A stretch of DNA of 64,000 bases from Pseudobdellovibrionaceae bacterium (GTDB taxonomy: Bacteria; Bdellovibrionota; FAC87; UBA2466; JACKAF01): positions 124,001 through 188,000 of the forward strand of contig JACKAF010000004.1 in the NCBI GenBank assembly GCA_020635235.1, read 5' to 3'. Below the pieces are notes generated by a model that was given only the letters and a program-made list of their open reading frames with translations, ran no database searches and was not told where the DNA came from. Below, piece after piece: positions 1 through 8,230 of the stretch. Made by a program: the position numbers and the translations under genes. Positions within the stretch are counted from its first letter, which is position 1, and each line of letters starts with the position of its first letter.

Positions 1-1217
1 CGATTGGAAACTTCGAAGAGCAGGGCATTCCCACGCGCAAAGACGAGGAGTGGCGTTACCTGGATCTCAAATCCATGGGCAAAACCCAATACCGAAGCCC
101 TAGCGCGAAACCGCAAGTGGATGAGGCCTTGGCGAAAGCTTACTTCCTTGATGGTACGCTCGCGCGGTTTTGCTTTGTGGACGGAAGGTATGACGCAAAT
201 TTGTCCCAAGTGGATGATTTGCCCGCCGGAGTGGAACTTTTGTCTGTTGCCGAGGCCATGAGCAAAAATGAGTCCGAGCTAAAAAATGCATTGGAAGATT
301 CTGCTGTGGATTCCAGCCACCCGTTTGTGGCGCTCAACACTGCCTTTCTGCGGGACGGCTACGTGTTGTGCCTGAAAAAAGGTGTGCAACTTGAAAAACC
401 GGTGCAGATCCTATTTGTGGGCTCGCAGGCCTTAGAGAACTGCGCGGAGCACCCCCGGCACTTTTTGTTTCTTGCCGAGGAGGCAAAGGCCGAAGTCATT
501 GAATGCTACGTTTCCCCCAACGCCGGGAACTTCCTCAATAACGTGGTGAGTGAGATAGCCTTGGAAAAGGGTGCGCGTCTCTCACTCTGTCGAGTGCAAT
601 CCGAGGGGAGTGCCTGCTCCCACTTGAACTACTCCAAGGTGAACGTCGGGCAATCAGCGCATTTTGAATCCAAGGTATTTTCTTTTGGAGCAAAGACGTC
701 TCGCAATGAAATCGAGATACAGTTGTCGGGGACGCACGCTTTTTGCTCTTTGGAGGGCCTCTACATCGGGGGAGGCGATCAGTGTCTGGACAACCGCACG
801 GTCATCGATCACCAGGTAAGCGACGGGACCAGCCGCGAGTTTTACAAAGGGATTTTGGGCGGGAAGGCCCGTGGCGCATTTAGCGGAAAAATCCTAGTGG
901 AAGAGGGCGCGCAGAGAACTGATTCCGAGCAAAACAACCGCAATCTGCTCTTGTCAGACGATGCGGAAGCGGATTCCAAACCCCAGCTTGAGATCTATGC
1001 AGACGATGTGAAGTGCAGCCATGGAGCAACGGTTGGGCAGTTGGACGAGGATCAGATCTTCTACCTGCGTGCTCGCGGCATCGGGGAAGCCCAGGCCCGC
1101 TCCCTCCTGACGGCTGCCTTTGCGATGGATTTGGTCGATTCGGTTGGTAATGAGAACATACGAGCGTTTCTCGAAAATCAGGTAAGCGAAAAGCTCTCGC
1201 AAGAGGTTGGGCAATAA
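1..1217 (+). CDS. sufD: SufD, Fe-S cluster assembly protein (5' end cut by window)
   Basis: SufD is part of the SufBCD scaffold complex that builds iron-sulfur clusters in the cytoplasm. The reading frame is open to the left edge (codons from base 3), and the residues before the first internal ATG at 75 read GIPTRKDEEWRYLDL, the typical SufD/SufB N-terminal signature. The gene therefore begins outside the window, and ATG 75 is not its start. The middle is the beta-helix core and the C-terminal part carries the SufB/D-type stretch CSHGATVGQLDEDQIFYLRARG. The stop overlaps the sufS start by one base, so the two are probably translationally coupled. sufB and sufC would be expected just upstream. 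Confidence 0.93.
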   Translation, partial: IGNFEEQGIPTRKDEEWRYLDLKSMGKTQYRSPSAKPQVDEALAKAYFLDGTLARFCFVDGRYDANLSQVDDLPAGVELLSVAEAMSKNESELKNALEDSAVDSSHPFVALNTAFLRDGYVLCLKKGVQLEKPVQILFVGSQALENCAEHPRHFLFLAEEAKAEVIECYVSPNAGNFLNNVVSEIALEKGARLSLCRVQSEGSACSHLNYSKVNVGQSAHFESKVFSFGAKTSRNEIEIQLSGTHAFCSLEGLYIGGGDQCLDNRTVIDHQVSDGTSREFYKGILGGKARGAFSGKILVEEGAQRTDSEQNNRNLLLSDDAEADSKPQLEIYADDVKCSHGATVGQLDEDQIFYLRARGIGEAQARSLLTAAFAMDLVDSVGNENIRAFLENQVSEKLSQEVGQ

Positions 1218-2437
1218 TGGAATTTGAGATTAAGCAGGTCCGGAGCCAGTTTCCAATTCTTGCGCAGGAAGTCCATGGCAAGCCGCTGGTTTACTTGGAT
1301 AGTGCCGCAACAGCGCAGAAGCCTTTGGCCGTTCTGTCGGCGTTGGACAACTATTATGAGCACGACAACGCCAACATCCACCGAGGAGTCCATACACTCA
1401 GTGAACGCGCGACGGCGGCTTACGAAAGCGTGCGGCGCAAGGTGAAGGATTTTATCAATGCTCGCGATGCCCATGAAGTGGTGTTTGTTCGTGGCACTAC
1501 CGAAGCGGTCAACCTCGTAGCCCAGAGTTTCGTGCGTCCCAGGTTGTCCAGTGGCGACGAAATCCTGATTACCTGGATGGAACACCATTCGAATATTGTT
1601 CCCTGGCAAATGCTTTGTGAGCAGACCGGCGCCCTGTTGAAAGTTCTCCCAATGAACCAGGACGGCGAACTTGAACTGGAAAAGCTCGACGGCTTACTGG
1701 GAGCCAAAACCAAATTCTTCGCCTTTACTCACGTTTCTAACGCGCTCGGTACCATTAACCCCGTGAAGGAAATGGTTGAGAGGGCGCACGCGCTGGGGGT
1801 TCCCGTTTTGGTGGACGGCGCGCAGGCCATCCATCATCTGGATGTCGACGTGCAGGATTTAGGAGCGGATTTTTACGCTTTCTCCGGGCACAAGATGTAT
1901 GGCCCTACAGGAATCGGAGTGCTCTACGGGCGTCGTGAGCTTCTTGAAGACATGGTGCCGTATCAAGGCGGCGGAGAGATGATCCGGTCTGTCACCTTTT
2001 CGGGGACGACTTACAATTCTGTTCCCCACAAATTTGAGGCGGGAACCCCGCATATCGCGGGGGTGGTTGGCTTGGGCGCTGCCATAGACTTTTTACGGGC
2101 CTTGGGTTTGCGACGTATCCGTGCGCACGAAGAGGATCTTCTGGAGTACGGGACCAAGCTGCTGAAGAGGGTGCACGGCGTCCGCTTGATCGGGACGGCT
2201 CGCCGGAAGTCGAGCGTGTTATCGTTCGTGCTTGAGGGCATCCACCCGCACGATATCGGCACCATTTTGGATCAGCACGGCGTTGCGGTACGCACAGGCC
2301 ACCACTGCGCGCAGCCGGTAATGGATTTTTTCAAAATTCCCGCCACCACGCGGGCCTCGTTGGCTATGTACAACACTCGCGAGGACTTGGACGCTCTCGC
2401 CACGGCACTGGAAGCGGTGAAAGGAGTGTTTGCCTGA
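1217..2437 (+). CDS. sufS: SufS, group II cysteine desulfurase
   Basis: PLP enzyme of 406 residues that takes sulfur from cysteine and passes it as persulfide to the Suf scaffold. The PLP lysine is K226 in SGHKMYGP, and the catalytic cysteine is C364 in RTGHHCAQP, the SufS (not IscS/NifS) arrangement. Length is normal for the family. ATG overlaps the sufD stop, and its own stop overlaps the sufU start (TGATG). Having SufU next door suggests that SufU, not SufE, is the sulfur acceptor here. Confidence 0.96.
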   Translation: MEFEIKQVRSQFPILAQEVHGKPLVYLDSAATAQKPLAVLSALDNYYEHDNANIHRGVHTLSERATAAYESVRRKVKDFINARDAHEVVFVRGTTEAVNLVAQSFVRPRLSSGDEILITWMEHHSNIVPWQMLCEQTGALLKVLPMNQDGELELEKLDGLLGAKTKFFAFTHVSNALGTINPVKEMVERAHALGVPVLVDGAQAIHHLDVDVQDLGADFYAFSGHKMYGPTGIGVLYGRRELLEDMVPYQGGGEMIRSVTFSGTTYNSVPHKFEAGTPHIAGVVGLGAAIDFLRALGLRRIRAHEEDLLEYGTKLLKRVHGVRLIGTARRKSSVLSFVLEGIHPHDIGTILDQHGVAVRTGHHCAQPVMDFFKIPATTRASLAMYNTREDLDALATALEAVKGVFA

Positions 2438-2886
2438 TGTCTGAACTGAGAGATTTGTATCAGCAAGTCATCATCGATCATTCAAAACGCCCACGGAACT
2501 TTGGGCCCTTAGAGAGCGCGAATAAGAATGCCAACGGCCACAACCCTCTTTGTGGGGACAAGATAAGCGTCCACGTGTTAACAGACGGCGATAAGGTAAA
2601 GGATATTCGATTTGAGGGATCTGGGTGTGCGATCTCGACGGCCTCGGCCTCGATGATGACCGAGTTTGTTAAAGGTAAGTCGATTGGGGAAGTGGAAAAA
2701 ATTTTCAAAAACTTTCATGCGCTGGTGACGGCAGAATCCGGTGTTGACGAAGAGACGCTAGGAAAGCTCGCCGTTTTTTCGGGTGTGTGTGAGTTTCCCA
2801 TGCGGGTTAAATGCGCCACCTTGGCCTGGCATACCCTGCATGGAGCATTGGAGGGCGGCCCAGAAGCGGTCGTTTCTACGGAGTAG
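2437..2886 (+). CDS. sufU: SufU, sulfur acceptor / scaffold
   Basis: Protein of 149 residues of the SufU/IscU family. Conserved ligands are visible: C39 and D41 in NPLCGD, C64 in GSGCAIS, and C126 in VKCATLAW. It also has the insertion between the second and third cysteines (residues about 80-110) that separates SufU from IscU. In Gram-positive bacteria SufU is a zinc-bound sulfurtransferase partner of SufS. The same role is inferred here from the tight sufS-sufU coupling. Confidence 0.94.
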   Translation: MSELRDLYQQVIIDHSKRPRNFGPLESANKNANGHNPLCGDKISVHVLTDGDKVKDIRFEGSGCAISTASASMMTEFVKGKSIGEVEKIFKNFHALVTAESGVDEETLGKLAVFSGVCEFPMRVKCATLAWHTLHGALEGGPEAVVSTE

Positions 2887-2889
2887 GCG

Positions 2890-3450
2890 ATGTACGCACA
2901 AAGAGAACAAATCGCGCTCACGCGGGACGTGGAAGCATTGCAGGTTCCGAGTGGCTCCAAGGTCCTACTGAAATCGGGTTCAGTGGTAACACTAACCCAG
3001 GCGCTTGGTGGAAATTTTACGGTCATTGCCGCGGACGGCAATATGGCTCGGATCGATGGTGAAAATGCCGACGCCCTTGGGAAAGAAAAGGTGGTGGCCC
3101 CGCGGCTGGATCCCAAAGACGTGTCGCGCGAGACGGTTAAGAAAGCTGTCTGGGATCAGCTAAAGACCTGCTTCGATCCAGAAATCCCTGTGGATATTGT
3201 GGAGCTTGGCCTGGTTTACCAGTGTGACGTTACGCCGTCCGTTCTCGATGATAAGATTTTTAGTGTTTACATACAGATGACATTAACCGCCCCAGGTTGC
3301 GGGATGGGCGATGTGATCGCGGCAGAAGCGCGTACCAAAATTGAGCGCATTCCGGGTGTGAAAGAGGTTGAGGTGGAACTCACTTTCGAGCCACCCTGGG
3401 GCCGTGAAATGATGAGCGAGGCGGCCCGCCTGCAGCTCGGGATGCTTTAG
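2890..3450 (+). CDS. sufT: SufT-like Fe-S maturation protein (DUF59/MIP18)
   Basis: Protein of 186 residues. The N-terminal part (about 1-65) is the small beta domain found in SufT, and the C-terminal part (about 75-180) is the DUF59 domain, with DPEIPVDIVELGLVY and a T-APGCGMGD stretch whose cysteine is conserved. SufT proteins act as auxiliary factors in delivering Fe-S clusters. It starts four bases after sufU and ends the recognisable SUF operon. Confidence 0.9.
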   Translation: MYAQREQIALTRDVEALQVPSGSKVLLKSGSVVTLTQALGGNFTVIAADGNMARIDGENADALGKEKVVAPRLDPKDVSRETVKKAVWDQLKTCFDPEIPVDIVELGLVYQCDVTPSVLDDKIFSVYIQMTLTAPGCGMGDVIAAEARTKIERIPGVKEVEVELTFEPPWGREMMSEAARLQLGML

Positions 3451-3463
3451 AAAGGGATTTACG

Positions 3464-4192
3464 ATGGGGAAAACAGCCTGGGGCGCCGGTGGCCTATTGC
3501 TTGGCCTAGTGGGGGGCTATTTCATCGGGCATGCGAACACACCCGCTTCGGTGCCGCGTGAAGTCCTCACCGATTTTGGGAATGCTACGTGCGCACCGGG
3601 AGAAGCGGAAAGGCCCGACCCGCCCTCCAGCATCGATGCCGTTCCAAAAGGGCCCGAGCCTACGGCCAACGATAAAAGAAGCGAAAACAACAAGCCGCCT
3701 ATCGAACGCAAGGCGCTGGAAGCTTCCGCGGAGCTCTTGAACAATGAGACGGAGATAGAGAGTTTTCTAAAAGGAGTGCGGTACCAAAACTTTTTTGAGG
3801 CTCTTCGCCAATCTCGGCCCCTCGATCCCAAGGCGGAATTGGAAGTTCTCAACGGGCGGTTCCATGGCGAGGTCGTGGTAAAAGCCCAGAGTCCGTGGGA
3901 GATGTTTGTGGAAGCGTACCTTCGCGGCGATGGCGAGGATGTGAAAGGTAAAGTTGCGATCCAGCTAGCCAAGGACGGCAAGGTTTTCAGCAATCTTTCT
4001 GGAGACGGTAACATCCGAGCGTACCGTCGGGCAGGCGGGGATTCGCTGGCACTTATTGTGGAAGCCTCCCAGGAGCACTACTTCCAAATGTACTACTTGC
4101 CTCAGATGGATGCCTTCGTGGGGAATTACTACGAGCAGACAAGCCCTGGAGTCCTTGTTCCCAAAGGGACGGTGCGACTCAATCGCGGCTAA
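3464..4192 (+). CDS. Exported or inner-membrane-anchored protein of unknown function
   Basis: Protein of 242 residues that I do not recognise. The N-terminus (about 5-25) is a glycine-rich hydrophobic segment fitting a signal anchor. A proline- and charge-rich linker follows (about 30-85), then a folded C-terminal half (about 90-240) with alternating beta-type sequence. It follows sufT by 13 bases and probably shares its transcript, though nothing ties it to Fe-S biogenesis. It converges with the DsbA-like gene with only four bases between the stops. Confidence 0.75.
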   Translation: MGKTAWGAGGLLLGLVGGYFIGHANTPASVPREVLTDFGNATCAPGEAERPDPPSSIDAVPKGPEPTANDKRSENNKPPIERKALEASAELLNNETEIESFLKGVRYQNFFEALRQSRPLDPKAELEVLNGRFHGEVVVKAQSPWEMFVEAYLRGDGEDVKGKVAIQLAKDGKVFSNLSGDGNIRAYRRAGGDSLALIVEASQEHYFQMYYLPQMDAFVGNYYEQTSPGVLVPKGTVRLNRG

Positions 4193-4196
4193 GCGC

Positions 4197-4904
4197 CTAG
4201 TTGGAACTTAGGTGTCTTTCTATGACGTCGACAAAGGCCTGGGGCGGCTGAGCACCCTTGATGGGAACGCCGTTGACGACAAAGGCAGGTGTCCCAGTAA
4301 AACCAAAGCGATTGGCTTCAGCGATATCAGCGTCAATTTTCGTTTTTACCGCCTTGGAATTGAGATCCTTTTTAACCTGTGTGAGATCCGCCCCGATGTC
4401 GGTCGTTACTTTTTCCAGGAACTTTTCCCCGCCGGTTTTTAAAGCGTCTTGGCCTTCGAAAACCCGATCGTGGAATTCTCCCGCCTTGTCTTTGCTTTGA
4501 AGTGCAATGGCCTCGTAGTACTGCGCTGCGATCATTGCGTAGCGGTGAAAGGATAGGGGTAGGTGCTTCACGGTAAACCGTACTTTTGAACCGAAATTTG
4601 TCCGAAGAACTTTCATGGTTTCCGCGCCGCGCGAACAAAAGGGGCACTCGAAGTCGGTGTACTCTACGATAGTGATTTTCGCGCTCGCGGGTCCTCTAAA
4701 AACCTGGCCTTCGGCGAGTAGTGGCTTTAGAGGGTTTTTGAAATATTGGTCTTGCTGTTCCTTCAAGGCGAGTTGGCGTCGCCTTTCGAATTCTTGCCTG
4801 GCCTTTATTTGCTCCATGATGTCTGGAGTTTTGGAGGCGGAATCCTTGCTGCCCGCGGTGCACGCAGCAAAAAAGAAGAGGGGAAAAAGGAGCAAGTTTT
4901 TCAT
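4197..4904 (-). CDS. DsbA-family thioredoxin-fold lipoprotein
   Basis: Protein of 235 residues with a lipoprotein signal ending in FFAAC (lipidated C15), then a coiled-coil-prone charged region (about 30-55), then a DsbA-like thioredoxin fold. The redox motif is C87-P-F-C90 in EYTDFECPFC. The cis-proline loop is in GTPAFVVNG. It resembles the DsbA-like lipoproteins and Na+/H+-antiporter-associated thioredoxins that oxidise or isomerise periplasmic disulfides. Which of these it does cannot be told from sequence. Confidence 0.9.
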   Translation of the reverse strand: MKNLLLFPLFFFAACTAGSKDSASKTPDIMEQIKARQEFERRRQLALKEQQDQYFKNPLKPLLAEGQVFRGPASAKITIVEYTDFECPFCSRGAETMKVLRTNFGSKVRFTVKHLPLSFHRYAMIAAQYYEAIALQSKDKAGEFHDRVFEGQDALKTGGEKFLEKVTTDIGADLTQVKKDLNSKAVKTKIDADIAEANRFGFTGTPAFVVNGVPIKGAQPPQAFVDVIERHLSSN

Positions 4905-5017
4905 GGAGTCCTCGGACTGTTTGGTGGATTTAAATATGGTACCGAGAAGTGGGGGGCTTAGGCAAGTGTCGGCCCTCTGTGGGAGAGTTCCTACTTCGTT
5001 CTGTTTTTGCTAGAATG

Positions 5018-5026
5018 TGGTATAGT
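5018..5026 (+). promoter_or_regulatory. Extended -10 promoter upstream of the corC unit
   Basis: TGGTATAGT gives a TG-N-TATAGT extended -10 element. The -35 region is poor, as is usual for extended -10 promoters. The predicted start, near 5033, leaves about 30 bases before the small ORF at 5066. Confidence 0.5.
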
Positions 5027-5065
5027 GCATTCTTTGAGTGAGTATTGGGATCACCGCGTAACACA

Positions 5066-5167
5066 ATGACATCTCCCTCGGAAGACGCCGTAGCGTTTCT
5101 CAGTGAAGCCGAGGATTCGGGCCCTGAGCCGGATCCATTTCATACCGAAATAGGGGCTTGCGTATGA
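5066..5167 (+). CDS. 33-residue ORF coupled to the CorC-like gene
   Basis: A short frame starting at ATG 5066 and ending with a TGA that overlaps the downstream ATG 5164 (ATGA). The product is acidic and proline-rich, starts MTSPSEDAVAF and has no membrane segment. No strong ribosome site is seen. The exact ATGA junction and the promoter just upstream argue for translation, either as a small protein or as a leader that controls corC translation. It matches nothing I recognise. Confidence 0.4.
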   Translation: MTSPSEDAVAFLSEAEDSGPEPDPFHTEIGACV

Positions 5168-6444
5168 CGCCCCTTATTTATGCGCTCATTATTCTTTTTT
5201 GCTTGGTCGCTTCCGCTTTCTTTTCGGGGAGCGAAACCGCTTTGCTGCGCTTGCGGGCCGATGATGTCGATAGTGACGCGAAGTCTGGCGGCGGCCCAGC
5301 TGCTGCGGCTGCAAAAGGCCTACTGGATTCCACTTCCCGCCTGTTGGTTACGATTTTGCTCGGCAACAACGTGGTCAATATTTTGGGTTCGGCGTGCGCT
5401 TCCGCTTTGGCCATTCACTACTTTGGCGAGGGGGTGGGGCTTGTCGTCGCTACGGTGAGCATGACGCTCGTGGTCCTTCTTTTCTCAGAGGTACTCCCCA
5501 AGGCGATTGCGGCGGGGAACCCGAAGCGCGTGGCCTACATCGTGTCGCTACCTCTTTATCTACTTCATAAAAGCCTTTTTCTAGTGCATATCATTTTTGA
5601 CAAGCTGATCGATCCGGTCGTCAAGAGGGTCGCGGGCCTGGACTCTAGCAAGATGGACTCCTCGGAAGAAGTGCTTCGCATTGCTAGGCGATTGAGAGAC
5701 CAGGGCGCCGAGGGAACGCCCGCCTCCATTATCGCCGCCACAGCGGGAGCGGCCGAGATGACCGTCTCTGAGATCATGATTCCGCGAACGGAGATTGTTG
5801 CCTTTTCGGTCAATACGCCCGCGCCAGAATTGCTCGACCAAATGGTTGAGGAAGGCCACACGCGGGCGCCTATTTACGAGGACTCTTTGGATAGCGTTCT
5901 TGGGATCATCCACATCAAGGATTTGATCTATCTCGTGCGTTCGAAAAAGACGGACATCCGAAAGGCGCTTAAGCCGGTGTTGAGAGTTCCGGAACGCAAA
6001 CCGATTTTGCGTTTGCTTGAGGACATGCAACACGCCTTTGCGCACATGGCCCTTGTTAAAGATGAATTTGGTGTCACCTTAGGTGTTGTCACTCAGGAGG
6101 ATATTCTCGAAGAGATCGTGGGTGAGATTCGTGACGAGTTTGATAAAGAAGAGCTCGAAACCATTCAAAAGGTTTCAGACGGTAGCTTTGAAGTGTTGGG
6201 CCGCGTACTCGTTATAGATTTCAATCGTGAGACCGGGTTGAATCTGGAGGCGGAAAAAGGCGACACACTGAGCGGCCTAGTCTTCAACAAACTTGGCAGG
6301 GCCCCTCGGCAGGGGGACGAAGTAGGCACCGGAAATTATACTTTGCGCGTGGTGCGTATGGCAGGTAGTCGTATTGCCTGGGTCCGTGTAATAAAAGGGG
6401 GGCAGACCGACCACGGTCACACGGAAGACGCTTTGAGAGATTAG
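5164..6444 (+). CDS. CorC/HlyC-family membrane protein (DUF21 + CBS + CorC_HlyC)
   Basis: The N-terminal DUF21 domain (about 1-180) has four hydrophobic segments and begins with the SAFFSGSETAL motif. Two CBS domains follow (about 200-330), including the MIPRTEIVAF entry, and then a C-terminal CorC_HlyC domain (about 345-420). Proteins of this architecture are implicated in Mg2+/Co2+ homeostasis; older names call them hemolysins. A TTG at 5158 is possible, but ATG 5164 is preferred: AGGGG lies seven bases before it and it makes the ATGA overlap with the upstream small ORF. Confidence 0.92.
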   Translation: MTPLIYALIILFCLVASAFFSGSETALLRLRADDVDSDAKSGGGPAAAAAKGLLDSTSRLLVTILLGNNVVNILGSACASALAIHYFGEGVGLVVATVSMTLVVLLFSEVLPKAIAAGNPKRVAYIVSLPLYLLHKSLFLVHIIFDKLIDPVVKRVAGLDSSKMDSSEEVLRIARRLRDQGAEGTPASIIAATAGAAEMTVSEIMIPRTEIVAFSVNTPAPELLDQMVEEGHTRAPIYEDSLDSVLGIIHIKDLIYLVRSKKTDIRKALKPVLRVPERKPILRLLEDMQHAFAHMALVKDEFGVTLGVVTQEDILEEIVGEIRDEFDKEELETIQKVSDGSFEVLGRVLVIDFNRETGLNLEAEKGDTLSGLVFNKLGRAPRQGDEVGTGNYTLRVVRMAGSRIAWVRVIKGGQTDHGHTEDALRD

Positions 6445-6447
6445 AGA

Positions 6448-6918
6448 ATGGCCAAGAAGTACTGGTTGATGAAAACCGAACCCACCACCTTTTCCTATGA
6501 CGATTTGGAAGAGTCCCCCAAAAAAACCACCTCCTGGGAAGGCGTGCGAAACTACCAAGCCCGAAACCTCATGCGCGATGAGATCAAAAAAGGCGACGCC
6601 GTCATCATTTACCATAGTAGTACCGACGAGCCTGCTGCCGTGGGAATGGCCGAGGTGGTGCGGGAGGCCTACCCCGACGCCAACGCCATGGACCCCAAAC
6701 ATAAGTACTTCGATCCCAAGAGTAAGGCGAAGGGGAGTAATCCGTGGCTGATGGTGGACGTGAAGGCCATGGGAAAATTCAAAGCGCCGGTAACCCGCGA
6801 TCGGATGCGCCAGTCACCGGCCCTCCGTAATGCGATGGTGCTCCAAAAAGGTTCCCGCCTATCGGTACAGCCACTGTCCTCAGATGAGTTCAAAACCATA
6901 GTAAAATTAGGTTCCTAA
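6448..6918 (+). CDS. EVE (PUA-like) domain protein
   Basis: Protein of 156 residues, almost all of it an EVE domain (thymocyte nuclear protein 1 type). It opens with YWLMKTEPTTFSYDDL and has the WEGVRNYQARNLMRDEIKKGD and FYHSS-like segments, the family hallmarks. EVE domains bind modified bases in DNA or RNA. Stand-alone bacterial copies are common and their natural ligand is mostly unknown. It lies three bases after the CorC-like gene and is probably co-transcribed. Confidence 0.92.
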   Translation: MAKKYWLMKTEPTTFSYDDLEESPKKTTSWEGVRNYQARNLMRDEIKKGDAVIIYHSSTDEPAAVGMAEVVREAYPDANAMDPKHKYFDPKSKAKGSNPWLMVDVKAMGKFKAPVTRDRMRQSPALRNAMVLQKGSRLSVQPLSSDEFKTIVKLGS

Positions 6919-6929
6919 GTGCTAGCCGG

Positions 6930-6957
6930 TTGAAGTTATCTTCAATCGTGTTACAAC
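6930..6957 (+). promoter_or_regulatory. Candidate lysA-lysC promoter with an inverted repeat
   Basis: TTGAAG (6930-6935) lies 16 bases from TACAAC (6952-6957), a weak sigma70-like pair. The -35 is also one arm of the inverted repeat TTGAAG-TTAT-CTTCAA (6930-6945), which could be a small operator or a hairpin. No T-tract follows, so a terminator is unlikely. Confidence 0.35.
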
Positions 6958-6982
6958 ATTCGTCGTCGTTTAAGGCGGTACG

Positions 6983-8230
6983 ATGGATGCATTTACATAT
7001 CGATCCGGGGAAGCCTTTTGTGAGGGAATCCCCTTAGAAGAACTCGCAAAGAACTACGGGACACCTTTGTATGTCTATTCGGGCGCGGCCTTGGACGCCC
7101 GCTGTGAGGCCCTTAAGGCGGCCTTTTCCGGGCACCCCACCTTGCCCTGTTACGCCGTAAAGGCAAATACCAACCTTTCAATCCTAAAACGGATTGCCGC
7201 GCACGGATTCGGCGCGGATGTGGTTTCTGTTGGCGAACTTGAGAAAGCGCTTTTGGCAGGGGTTCCGGCCGATCGTATCGTGTATTCGGGTGTGGGTAAG
7301 CTACGCTCGGAAATAGAGCGGGCTCTGGATGTGGGTATTCTCTCCTTTAATGTGGAGTCTGTCGGCGAGCTGACTCTCATTGCTGAAGTTGCCCAGAAAA
7401 AGCAAAAGCGTGCCCCGGTGACTCTCAGGATTAACCCGAACGTCGATGCGAAGACTAACCCGTATATTGCCACCGGCCTCTACAGCACCAAATTTGGAAT
7501 CGCGGAAAACGAGATGACCTGGTTTTTGGAGATTGCCTCCAATAACCGCTGGCTGGATCTGGTGGGTTTGTCGTGCCACATCGGTAGCCAAATTACCGAC
7601 GTGAAGCCCTTTCGGGAAGTGGCCGAGCGCATGGCCACTCTATCTCGCGAAATTCAGGCAAAGGGTTTTGAGTTGCGGCTATTGGACCTAGGTGGAGGTC
7701 TTGGGATTCGCTACCAGAACGAAAGCCCGCCCGATTTCGCCGAGTACGCTCGCACCCTGATACCGGCCGCCGAAGCGGCGGGGGTGCGGCTGCTGATTGA
7801 ACCCGGGCGCTCACTGGTCGGGAACGTTGGCGTACTCCTTTCGCGAGTCTTGTACGTAAAACGTACTCCAGCGAAGACCTTTGTCATCGTGGATGCCGCC
7901 ATGAATGACTTGCTCCGGCCAAGTATTTACCGCTCGTATCACGAGATACGTGCGGTACGAGACGGGGGGACGTCGCGCATCGAAAACGTAGACGTTGTAG
8001 GCCCGATCTGCGAAACGGGAGATTTTTTGGGGCTCGATCGCACGCTGCCGGAACTCAAACCGGGTGACTACGTTTTTGTTGAAGGTGCGGGCGCCTACGG
8101 TTTTGCGATGGCTTCAAATTACAATACCCGCCCGCGTGCGAGCGAAGTGATGGTGGATGGCAGCGAAGCACGGGTTGTTCGGAGGAGGGAGACCTTGGAG
8201 CAATTACTAGCTCCAGAGCTCGTCGACTGA
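6983..8230 (+). CDS. lysA: Diaminopimelate decarboxylase
   Basis: Fold-type III PLP enzyme of 415 residues that converts meso-diaminopimelate to lysine, the last step of the pathway. The PLP lysine is K60 in CYAVKANTN. The glycine-rich phosphate loop is in LDLGGGLGI, the active-site cysteine is in GPICETGDF, and the C-terminal AYGFAMASNYN segment is present. The stop overlaps the start of the aspartate kinase gene (TGATG), so the first and last enzymes of lysine synthesis are coupled. Confidence 0.96.
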   Translation: MDAFTYRSGEAFCEGIPLEELAKNYGTPLYVYSGAALDARCEALKAAFSGHPTLPCYAVKANTNLSILKRIAAHGFGADVVSVGELEKALLAGVPADRIVYSGVGKLRSEIERALDVGILSFNVESVGELTLIAEVAQKKQKRAPVTLRINPNVDAKTNPYIATGLYSTKFGIAENEMTWFLEIASNNRWLDLVGLSCHIGSQITDVKPFREVAERMATLSREIQAKGFELRLLDLGGGLGIRYQNESPPDFAEYARTLIPAAEAAGVRLLIEPGRSLVGNVGVLLSRVLYVKRTPAKTFVIVDAAMNDLLRPSIYRSYHEIRAVRDGGTSRIENVDVVGPICETGDFLGLDRTLPELKPGDYVFVEGAGAYGFAMASNYNTRPRASEVMVDGSEARVVRRRETLEQLLAPELVD

